This document shows, one piece after another, positions 1-6,210 of a stretch of DNA of 64,000 bases (position 1 is its first letter; every line of letters starts with the position of its first letter). The translations under genes were made by a program, and so were the position numbers. The notes under the pieces were generated by a model. It was not told the origin of the DNA, searched no databases, and saw nothing but the letters and a program-made list of their open reading frames with translations. Origin of the DNA: Phycisphaerae bacterium (GTDB taxonomy: Bacteria; Planctomycetota; Phycisphaerae; Sedimentisphaerales; Anaerobacaceae); NCBI GenBank assembly GCA_030608075.1, contig JAUWIU010000003.1:1-64000 (forward strand), written 5' to 3'.

Positions 1-2
1 AG

Positions 3-752
3 ATTGACCCGTACCACAACCTGCTGAGCATCCATCCGGCGACGAATGCCCGTGATATGTCCGAAGACCCGACAGTGTTCGATTTCGAAATGCTTCAGAC
101 CGGGCATAGCGGCATTGACAGTATCGGGCATACTGCATCTGCGGTAGCCGGGTCGGTCGCGCGTGAACCTCGGATGCCGGTAGTGAACTCAGAAGTAAAT
201 TACGAGGGCATCCGTGGTCAATGCTGGCAGGACATTGTGCGTTTGTCGTTTTACGTCTCGGTCTTTAACGGTACTACGGGGCATACTTACGGCGCCAATG
301 GTATATGGCAGTTCAACGAGAGGGACAAGCCGTACGGGCCCTCACCACACGGACGCAGTTGGGGGAACATGCCGTGGCAGGAGGCGGCACAACTTCCCGG
401 TGGTAAGCAGGTGGCTCTGGGAGGCCGGCTCATAGCGAAGCTGCCCTGGTGGAGAATGAAAAAGCATCCTGAATGGGTAGAGGACAAGAGGCAAGAGACA
501 GACCCTAAGGCAATTCGGTGCATCGGCATTGCCAGAGAGGTGCGTCTGGTCTACGTGCCAATGCTATGGAAGGCACCAATGTTGAAGGGTATCGAGCCTG
601 ACGTGCAGTACCGGGCCTATTATTTCGACCCGTGCACCGGTGCTGAGCACGATTTGGGCCAAGTGACTGCGGACGCTGGAGGTAATTGGCGGCCGGCGTT
701 TCCTCCTGAAGCGCATGATTGGGTGATTGTTCTCGAAGCGAAAGACAAATAG
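3..752 (+). CDS. DUF4038 / apiosidase-like glycoside hydrolase, C-terminal part (5' end outside window)
   Basis: The reading frame is open from base 3, before the first ATG at 57, so this is the 3' end of a longer gene. The visible 249 residues hold the end of an apiosidase-like (DUF4038, GH140-type) barrel: the frame starts IDPYHNLLSIHP, then NSEVNYEGI with a likely catalytic acid, a YGANGIWQFN segment, and SPHGRSWGNMPW. A C-terminal beta domain of the 'putative collagen-binding' type follows and ends HDWVIVLEAK. Such proteins are usually exported and act on side chains of pectin-like polysaccharides; that role is known of the family and only inferred here. It is followed on the same strand, 74 nt downstream, by another exported glycan-type protein. 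I am fairly sure of the family and unsure of the substrate. Confidence 0.8.
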   Translation: MDPYHNLLSIHPATNARDMSEDPTVFDFEMLQTGHSGIDSIGHTASAVAGSVAREPRMPVVNSEVNYEGIRGQCWQDIVRLSFYVSVFNGTTGHTYGANGIWQFNERDKPYGPSPHGRSWGNMPWQEAAQLPGGKQVALGGRLIAKLPWWRMKKHPEWVEDKRQETDPKAIRCIGIAREVRLVYVPMLWKAPMLKGIEPDVQYRAYYFDPCTGAEHDLGQVTADAGGNWRPAFPPEAHDWVIVLEAKDK

Positions 753-826
753 TCCGGGAAGCAGCCGAAATTCAGGAAAGTGTACTTTCTCAGTGGTTTT
801 AATGGGTTTACTGGTGAGGTTATAAA

Positions 827-1519
827 ATGGGCAGAATAATCCTTGTTTTTGTTTTTAACGTGGTGTGGTTGATGGGCAGTTCGTTCGGGGCGGAAACTGC
901 CGGCGCCAACGGCAAAGAAATTGATTATCTTGGAATTGTAAAGGCCTACGCCGGTGCTATGATTGAGCACGGCCGAGACACTTACGGTAAAGAGCACTCT
1001 CCGCTGTTTGCCACGATGCTGGACCGTAAGACTATGAGGATGTTTTCAGAGGCCGAGCAAAAACGACTGTGGAGAATACGGTTAGACGACTGGGAAAACT
1101 GGGGGATTCGAAATCGTGACCGTGTTTTCAAGGGTGCCAACCCTATGCACGATGAGAACCTGTACCAGGTTCTCTACGCCCTGACGGAAGCAACCGGAGA
1201 CAAGCGTTATGCCGATGAGGCGGACAAGACACTCAAATGGTTCTTCGAGCACTGCCAGAGCCCGGTTACCGGCCTGTTGGCGTGGGGAGAGCACATGGGG
1301 TGGGACTTCAATACCGAGACTATCATCTGGAAAAAAAGTCGTCATCACGGCGCTGAGCTGCTTGAGTGCGTTACTCACGAGTTTGCGTGCCCGTGGGTGC
1401 TGTGGGAGCGGTCATTCGAGTTAGCACCGGAGGCGTGCAGGAAATTTGCACTCGCCTTATGGGAACACCAGATTGCCGACCATATCCAGCCGGCCCTTAT
1501 CACATGGAATACCTGTTAG
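827..1519 (+). CDS. Exported alpha/alpha-barrel-type protein, truncated by an inserted block
   Basis: A GAGGTT ribosome site sits 6 nt before the ATG at 827. Residues 1-22 form a signal peptide. The rest is helical and rich in Trp and His, with WENWGIRNRDRVFKG, DENLYQVLYALTEATGD and GWDFNTETIIWKKSRHHGAELL. This resembles the (alpha/alpha)-toroid, pectate-lyase or AGE-epimerase-like exported proteins of planctomycetes, which are about 500-600 residues. Only 230 residues are left. At about residue 214, inside HQIADH, the sequence enters the 31-bp repeat at 1468-1498 and reads 16 foreign residues to a stop. A possible 3' remnant on the same strand is at 4951-5103. I therefore read it as an interrupted gene, probably non-functional. 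The exact family is not certain. Confidence 0.6.
   Translation: MGRIILVFVFNVVWLMGSSFGAETAGANGKEIDYLGIVKAYAGAMIEHGRDTYGKEHSPLFATMLDRKTMRMFSEAEQKRLWRIRLDDWENWGIRNRDRVFKGANPMHDENLYQVLYALTEATGDKRYADEADKTLKWFFEHCQSPVTGLLAWGEHMGWDFNTETIIWKKSRHHGAELLECVTHEFACPWVLWERSFELAPEACRKFALALWEHQIADHIQPALITWNTC
1468..1498. repeat. Cassette-boundary repeat, copy 1 (31 bp; core CCAGCCGGCCCTT at 1486-1498)
   Basis: This 31-bp segment matches 2665-2695 with only two differences (TAT against CAC in the middle). Its last 13 bases, CCAGCCGGCCCTT, occur a third time at 4754-4766. The copy lies exactly where the coding sequence of the preceding gene stops resembling a normal protein. The three cores delimit two units of 1197 and 2071 bp. 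Confidence 0.8.
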
Positions 1520-1577
1520 TAACCTTATCCAGACTCAAATGGATTCTAACTGGTCTCTCTGTACTTCAAATACCTAC

Positions 1578-2240
1578 TCATTTGGGCTTAGGGAATCCCC
1601 ATGCTTTTAGCCGCCTTTGTAACTCATAAGATGTCCAGCCAATGCCACAAATTGCTTCGCTTTCGTAGCTATCGCAAGCGATGGGTATGATAAATTTGTA
1701 TTTACCTGTCATTATCTGCATCCGATCATAGTGACCTAAAACAATTTCCTCGTTGGCAAATCTGTTTCTTTCTTTTTTCATCGCTTTACAAAAAAGCCTG
1801 ATGGTTTCACTTATCCTTTTTGGCTCGACGATTTCAGCCCATAAGTTGTGCCAATTTTCCGGTTTGCTCGTATTCTCATCCATAACATTTTCATAAAAAG
1901 CGATCCTCTGAACATTTTCTTTTTCAAGATGCTGCCAAACACATTCCAGCCGGTTACATTCTGTCCACTCTTTTGCTAAAGGATGAGGCTTGCAAAAACA
2001 ACAACCAGCAAGGGTTAGAATAGAATCTTCAAATTCTCTCAGCGGAACTTCTTCAACCGGCTCATTATTATCCTCACCGTAAAAAACCATCATCTGGATA
2101 TTTTGCTCTCGGAAATTATTGAATAAAACTTCCAATCTTTGACATTCTACATTCTCGCTGCATGAGACACGCCGGTTATTTTCTGCGCAGCCTGTAATTC
2201 CAAGTAGTGTAACAAGACTTATAATCAAAATATTTTTCAT
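1578..2240 (-). CDS. Lipoprotein with an internal duplication; partner gene of unit B
   Basis: The first 18 residues form a lipoprotein signal ending in the lipobox ITGC, so the mature 200-residue protein is probably anchored to a membrane by Cys18. I do not recognise the family. The sequence contains a visible internal repeat: ECQRLEVLFNNFREQNIQ followed by MMVFYGEDNNEP near residue 33 recurs as ECNRLECVWQHLEKENVQ followed by RIAFYENVMDE near residue 95. Several cysteines (GCCFCKP, IACDSYESEAICG) may form disulfides outside the cytoplasm. A GGAG site lies 8 nt before the ATG. The start is only 14 nt after the stop of the caspase-like fragment at 2255, so the two are likely co-transcribed. 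Base composition is clearly more AT-rich than the flanking genes, which suggests transfer. Confidence 0.65.
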   Translation of the reverse strand: MKNILIISLVTLLGITGCAENNRRVSCSENVECQRLEVLFNNFREQNIQMMVFYGEDNNEPVEEVPLREFEDSILTLAGCCFCKPHPLAKEWTECNRLECVWQHLEKENVQRIAFYENVMDENTSKPENWHNLWAEIVEPKRISETIRLFCKAMKKERNRFANEEIVLGHYDRMQIMTGKYKFIIPIACDSYESEAICGIGWTSYELQRRLKAWGFPKPK

Positions 2241-2254
2241 AGGTCATTCTCCAT

Positions 2255-2680
2255 TTATTCAACCCTAAGATCAGTAATGTCACCCTGACCCATTAACCTA
2301 AAATTGTCGTGAGGGCCATCAGGAATCCAATCTGTTTCATCGATAGCATACAGCAACGCCTGATATAGATTATCACCTTCTCCAAGTTTGGTCCACTCAT
2401 GGTAAGCAAAATGGTTGTATTTTGAAGTGCCTCCTTTTGGCACTTCACCCCACCAGCCTTGATAAATCTGTGTGTATGAGCTTGACATTTTCAACGCCCA
2501 ACTCATATCACCGTGAAAATAAGACAAAAGACCTTGTGACCCTTCCGGGCCTTCAATTAGTCGGTTGTCACCTGTTATTTTCAGACGCCCAGTCAGACAG
2601 CAGTCAAAGTGGAGGAGTTTCAACTCACCCTGGCTAAATCCTGTTCGTCTCAATTCTTTATCAGCCAGATTGCCGACCAC
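2255..2680 (-). CDS. Beheaded caspase-like (clan CD type) domain, C-terminal half; unit B
   Basis: The frame has a GTG at 2680 but stays open upstream through the boundary repeat, so the true 5' end seems lost. Near the start, LKLLHFDCCLTG has the form of a caspase-fold catalytic strand (hydrophobics, Asp, x, Cys, x, Thr/Gly). SYTQIYQGWWGEV then resembles the 'A-h-h-G-W' strand, and YHEWTKLGEGDNLYQALLYA resembles the terminal helix of caspase/C25/CHAT-like domains. The catalytic His, normally N-terminal to the Cys, is absent. The tail, HDNFRLMGQGDITDLRVE, parallels DDNIFLWGNGLINQMELDP in the fragment at 4241, so the two are paralogues. The next gene begins 14 nt after its stop. The assignment rests on motif reading only. 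It could be a pseudogene or a swapped C-terminal module. Confidence 0.5.
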   Translation of the reverse strand: MVGNLADKELRRTGFSQGELKLLHFDCCLTGRLKITGDNRLIEGPEGSQGLLSYFHGDMSWALKMSSSYTQIYQGWWGEVPKGGTSKYNHFAYHEWTKLGEGDNLYQALLYAIDETDWIPDGPHDNFRLMGQGDITDLRVE

Positions 2681-2695
2681 ACCCAGCCGGCCCTT
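2665..2695. repeat. Cassette-boundary repeat, copy 2 (31 bp)
   Basis: This copy matches 1468-1498 at 29 of 31 positions. On the plus strand it still encodes QIADHTQPAL, parallel to QIADHIQPAL at the broken end of the gene at 827, so it carries a piece of that gene's reading frame. On the minus strand it lies at the extreme 5' edge of the caspase-like fragment. Confidence 0.8.
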
Positions 2696-2827
2696 GTATT
2701 TTAAGCAACTTCTTCCTATTCATTCAACAGGATTCTTAAATGCTTAAGATTATCACTCAGGCTGATTTACTTCTTCTATTTTCTTCTGAGTCTCTGCTTC
2801 TTTTTCTACTTTTCATTGTTCAAATTT

Positions 2828-4225
2828 TTAATAGCGACTTTCAAATCTTTCCACTAAACTAGCATCTGTTTTTTGATATATTGTGCTTCGTATCATATTG
2901 TGTTGTTGAATAGGCCAGTAAACGATATCTAACTTGACTGCTCCGCCCTCATCTTTGAAGTTCTCTCCAATGCTGTAAAGTTTGAAGTTATCTTCGGTAA
3001 GTTTATAGACTAACGCCCCATCACTGTAAGAGTCCATTGGGACAGATTGGAGATAACTGGCGGAAACAAGCTTATCAAGCGATTTTGGAAATTGGCCGGT
3101 ATCAGCTTTATAGCGCAAAATTGCGAGAACGGCAACTAAAGCATCTGTTTGAGCTCTTGTTTTGTGATATGAATGAAAAATGCTCTTCGGGGTTGTCCCG
3201 AAAATTTGCAAAAACCAATTGCCGTTATTAATGTTCTTGATTTCTCCAAAATAATCGTATGCTTCGTTTTTGATCTGCCAAGGCGTTTTAGCCATTATCT
3301 GACCGGATATAGTTAAGATTTTCTCAATTTGCCCGACTATCTCATTTTTGGTCGGGCCCGTAAAACAAGCGTATAGCCTTCTTCTAAAGTTGTTCCGCTC
3401 GTCGTACAGCATCTCATAATACCAGCCTGTTCTCCAAGCTAATCGCCCAGTACCTTTGCCATTGTCGATAAAAGTTCGCTGCAATGCGTCATAGAGAAAA
3501 TACTTTTCTGCTCGTATATCTGGTATATAATCGTCGTTGTTAAGCTCTGATTGTAAAGCATTCTGAAGGAACCTCAAAGCTTTATCTTCAACCTTCGAGT
3601 TATCCAGAATGATGAAAGCACTACGGACAGTGTCTTGTTTAATCCTAAGGCCGGTATGCTGCCCCATCAAAATTAGGTTTGGACGACATTTATGGTTGCC
3701 TGCCTTATAGCAACCAAGAATATTTTCAAACGCAAGTCGAAACCGGCCTTTGAAGGCATTTAGTTTTGCGTCCCAGGTAAGTACCTCAGTTAATTTCCGA
3801 AGTTGAGCTAAATCAGGTGTTGTTATACTGCCTATATAGTTGTCTTTTTTGGCCCTTCTCTCTAACCAATAATAAGGTTTATTCAAAGCTCCTCTAAAGT
3901 ATTCGAAGGCCAGTGTATTTGAAATGACCCATTTTTGGAGTAGTTCCCGTTCAATATCATTGAAATCTGCGCACCAGTTTATATATGGCTTCTGCAGTTT
4001 GTCAGGCATATCTACAAATGCATCAAAGGCCTTTTGATAATATAGCGCAGCATTTTCATTCGGATCGTAATTTCGTGGGCGAGCCGTTCGGTTGTATTCA
4101 GCCAGATAATTGACTGTAATTTTGGGTTCAGCAATCAAAAGCAATAGTATTTTCAGAATTAACAGAGCCAGCAAAAGTCCAATAGTTGCTAATAGCCACT
4201 TTTTACTTATCCTTAATGGTTTCAT
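2828..4225 (-). CDS. Membrane-anchored protein of unknown function; partner gene of unit A
   Basis: This is a 465-residue protein with one N-terminal transmembrane helix (about residues 10-32, very rich in Leu and Ile) and a large, mostly helical exported region. The C-terminal part (about residues 360-430) has ALVAVLAILRYKADTG, FPKSLDKLV, VPMDSYSDGALVYKL, FKLYSIGENF and a closing DEGG. This is the pattern of planctomycetal proteins with a pseudopilin-like 'DP-Sg-pl-hY' tail, a widespread uncharacterised group. It starts 15 nt after the stop of the caspase-like fragment at 4241, mirroring the 14-nt spacing in the other unit. Composition is AT-richer than the flanks. I do not know its function. 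Exported location and co-transcription with the fragment are inferences from the sequence. Confidence 0.65.
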   Translation of the reverse strand: MKPLRISKKWLLATIGLLLALLILKILLLLIAEPKITVNYLAEYNRTARPRNYDPNENAALYYQKAFDAFVDMPDKLQKPYINWCADFNDIERELLQKWVISNTLAFEYFRGALNKPYYWLERRAKKDNYIGSITTPDLAQLRKLTEVLTWDAKLNAFKGRFRLAFENILGCYKAGNHKCRPNLILMGQHTGLRIKQDTVRSAFIILDNSKVEDKALRFLQNALQSELNNDDYIPDIRAEKYFLYDALQRTFIDNGKGTGRLAWRTGWYYEMLYDERNNFRRRLYACFTGPTKNEIVGQIEKILTISGQIMAKTPWQIKNEAYDYFGEIKNINNGNWFLQIFGTTPKSIFHSYHKTRAQTDALVAVLAILRYKADTGQFPKSLDKLVSASYLQSVPMDSYSDGALVYKLTEDNFKLYSIGENFKDEGGAVKLDIVYWPIQQHNMIRSTIYQKTDASLVERFESRY

Positions 4226-4240
4226 CTTTGGTATCTCAAA

Positions 4241-4720
4241 TTATGGGTCTAACTCCATTTGATTGATCAAGCCATTACCCCACAAGAAGATGTTATCATC
4301 TTCTTCAGGTTGACCAATATCAGGAAGGCCATTTACGCCCCACATGGCTTCTTGCATTCCTATGCTTCCATGCACGTAAGTATAGTAGAGAGCATCATGA
4401 ACGTCATCGCCATAACCCATTCTCTCCCAGAACATCCTCACACCTTCAGTTGTGTTACCCACGATTTGTTCCATAATACCTGTAGTAACAAGGACCTTTA
4501 TCCGCCATCCAATATAGATCTGATCAAGACTGCCTTGGCCCTGTAGCGAGAACGCCCCATAAGCATCAGCCATATCAGGAGGTGCAGTTGCACTTAAACA
4601 GCCGTCAACAAAAACAATCTTTTTGTTCCATGAATCATACATACCAAGTGACCACAAATTAAATCCACGCTCATCCCAGTCATCTGGAAGCGGCTCTTCT
4701 GAATCAAAATAAGAAAACAC
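4241..4720 (-). CDS. Beheaded caspase-like (clan CD type) domain, C-terminal half; unit A
   Basis: The GTG at 4720 is only the first start-like codon. The frame is open back to a TAA just upstream of 4785 and has no ATG, so the fragment begins effectively at the boundary core 4754-4766. KKIVFVDGCLSA matches the caspase/C25/CHAT strand ending in D-x-C-x-S/T. LDQIYIGWRIKV and FWERMGYGDDVHDALYYTYV match the following strand and helix of that fold. The upstream His-bearing half is missing. The ending DDNIFLWGNGLINQMELDP parallels the paralogue at 2255. The partner gene follows after 15 nt. It could be a degraded secreted protease, or a displaced C-terminal effector module with its partner. Family assignment is by eye. 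Confidence 0.5.
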   Translation of the reverse strand: MFSYFDSEEPLPDDWDERGFNLWSLGMYDSWNKKIVFVDGCLSATAPPDMADAYGAFSLQGQGSLDQIYIGWRIKVLVTTGIMEQIVGNTTEGVRMFWERMGYGDDVHDALYYTYVHGSIGMQEAMWGVNGLPDIGQPEEDDNIFLWGNGLINQMELDP

Positions 4721-4753
4721 ACCTATTTTATGCCAGTTACTTATAATATCCCA

Positions 4754-4766
4754 CCAGCCGGCCCTT
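4754..4766. repeat. Cassette-boundary core, copy 3 (CCAGCCGGCCCTT)
   Basis: An exact 13-bp copy of the core shared with 1486-1498 and 2683-2695. Only the core is conserved here; the 18 bases on its left differ from the other two copies. It lies at the 5' edge of the caspase-like fragment of unit A, the position that copy 2 takes in unit B. Confidence 0.7.
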
Positions 4767-4780
4767 TCACTGAGATCAGC

Positions 4781-4948
4781 TTATTTTTCCAAATGGCCTT
4801 TAAGTCGTTTGAGTCGTTCCTCAAGGTGTTTTATGTATTCATCTGTACCAAGCATGTAGGCTTTACGAGCTGATAATTGTGTTTCAATGTAGGCGTCAAG
4901 ATACTCAAGGTTGGTATATCTTTCAATATTAATTTCTGTTTTTTTTAC
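4781..4948 (-). pseudogene. Short C-terminal coding remnant, unrecognised
   Basis: On the minus strand the frame reads about 55 residues without a start: TEINIERYTNLEYLDAYIE, then TQLSARKAYMLGTDEYIK, then HLEERLKRLKGHLEK and a TAA at 4781-4783. The composition is protein-like (charged amphipathic helix) and the region is AT-rich like the adjacent units. No ATG and no ribosome site precede it. It looks like the tail of a gene whose 5' part was lost when the block assembled. I do not recognise the parent family. Confidence 0.4.
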
Positions 4949-4950
4949 AG

Positions 4951-5103
4951 TCGGGCAAGGGGCGTAAGGCGGAGAGGCGGTGGATCAACGATTCTGGGTC
5001 TTCCTAGTTTACATTAGGTGTGGTGCGGGCTAATAATCCGGAACCTGCAAACTGGAATGAGATGAAAGAACAAATGCGGCTTATAGCAGGTTTGTTCGTG
5101 TAA
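4951..5103 (+). pseudogene. Possible 3' remnant of the interrupted gene at 827
   Basis: On the plus strand a 51-codon frame has one internal stop (TAG at 5005-5007): GKGRKAERRWINDSGSS, stop, TLGVVRANNPEPANW, NEMKEQMRLIAGLFV, then TAA. The last part reads like a genuine C-terminus of an exported sugar-active enzyme. Its strand fits the gene broken at 1519, and it lies just outside the opposite-strand block. That it belongs to that gene is inference: the fragments share no sequence that could prove it, and several hundred residues would be missing between them. Confidence 0.35.
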
Positions 5104-5129
5104 ATCAAGTCCTTCGGCGGAAAACGTAT

Positions 5130-5171
5130 CCCCGCTTGCGCGGGGACAAGTTTACCCCTGCGCAAGCAGGG
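5130..5171. other. Two adjacent short hairpins
   Basis: Two perfect stem-loops lie back to back. The first is CCCCGC-TTGC-GCGGGG (5130-5145), the second CCCTGC-GCAA-GCAGGG (5156-5171). Neither is followed by a T-run, so they are poor intrinsic terminators. They lie between the remnant ending at 5103 and the methyltransferase gene at 5320, in its likely leader. A promoter-like ATGCTATATTGCAC follows at 5186-5199. The rest of 5104-5319 shows nothing else that I can identify. Confidence 0.5.
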
Positions 5172-5319
5172 ACATGCACTTGCAAATGCTATATTGCACT
5201 TAGCTGGCGGTCGGGGCTGGACAACAAATCTAACGGGTGGTATTATTGTCTCTGCGGCAGCGTCGACTCACTGGTAAACCCAACGAGTGCGACTGAAATT
5301 CAGGAAGGGTTGATTGAAG

Positions 5320-6210
5320 ATGGCTGAAGAACATCCGACGGCGCGTAAGAAAAAATGGCTTGTGGCTGTGTCTTTTCTCGCAGTTTTCGCTCTTGTGATT
5401 GTTTTTGGTCCCGGCCGGTTAGTAAGGCCCAGGTTTAGTTTCGCCTCGCAAGACGACAAAGCTGACCCAAATAATGCGACTGAGCAGGAACTAAAGAAAA
5501 GTGCAGAGAACAAGCCCCCGCGTCCGCTGCATACGCATCGCTCTTTCAGCGAGCGTATTCATCAGCGGCAGATGATGGTAGCGAGGCAAATCCGGGCGCG
5601 GGATGTGCAGGACGCGAATGTGCTCGCCGCAATGCGTACTGTCCCTCGCCACGCTTTTGTTCGAGGCCGGGACCTTCGCAGGGCGTACTATGACCATCCG
5701 CTTGCAATAGGTTACGGCCAAACTATAAGTCAACCATATATTGTCGCTTATATGACTGAGTCTTTGAAGCTTGACCCCAATTCCACAGTTTTGGAAGTGG
5801 GCACCGGCTCGGCATACCAGGCGGCAGTCTGCGCCGAGATTGCCCGGGAGGTTTATACAATCGAAATCATCGAGGAATTGGCTGCTTCGGCCAAAAGCCG
5901 GCTCAAAGAGCTTGGCTACACAAACGTCTTTGCCAGAGCGGGCGACGGGTATTACGGCTGGAAACAAAAAGTGCCCTTCGACGCCATCATAATAACCGCT
6001 GCGGCGCCTCTGGTCCCGCCTCCGTTAATCGAACAGCTAAAGCCGGGCGGGCGTATGATACTGCCTCTCGGAAGCCCATACGGCGCCCAAACACTTGTGC
6101 TGATTACCAAGGATGACAAAGGTAAAATCCGAAGCAAGAGCCTGCTGCCGGTGCGATTTGTTCCTATGATTGGCCACGTTACTAAAGCCGACCAGTCGCC
6201 TGAAAAATGA
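5320..6210 (+). CDS. pcm: Protein-L-isoaspartate O-methyltransferase, membrane-anchored
   Basis: The enzyme methylates L-isoaspartyl residues with S-adenosylmethionine so that damaged proteins can be repaired. The catalytic domain (about residues 75-280) shows RTVPRHAFV, IGYGQTISQPYIVAYMTE and the SAM-binding motif VLEVGTGSAYQAA. EEVYTIEII-type and DAIIITAAAP segments follow, as in the family. Unlike the usual 210-residue cytosolic enzyme, this one has an N-terminal basic stretch and one hydrophobic helix (about residues 13-33), so it is probably exported or anchored. I chose the ATG at 5320, with AGGAAGG about 11 nt upstream; a TTG at 5314 in the same frame is possible. The gene overlaps the next one by 4 nt (ATGA). 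Confidence 0.85.
   Translation: MAEEHPTARKKKWLVAVSFLAVFALVIVFGPGRLVRPRFSFASQDDKADPNNATEQELKKSAENKPPRPLHTHRSFSERIHQRQMMVARQIRARDVQDANVLAAMRTVPRHAFVRGRDLRRAYYDHPLAIGYGQTISQPYIVAYMTESLKLDPNSTVLEVGTGSAYQAAVCAEIAREVYTIEIIEELAASAKSRLKELGYTNVFARAGDGYYGWKQKVPFDAIIITAAAPLVPPPLIEQLKPGGRMILPLGSPYGAQTLVLITKDDKGKIRSKSLLPVRFVPMIGHVTKADQSPEK

Noticed and set aside
1500-4780. Integron-like cassette array
   Set aside because: Some RYYYAAC-type heptamers exist, but I found no paired attC-like structures, and the units contain two genes each and no integrase is seen.
5121-5171. GTATCCCCGCTTGCGCGGGG resembles a type I-E CRISPR repeat
   Set aside because: There is a single copy followed by a different hairpin, with no regularly spaced repeats and no cas genes.
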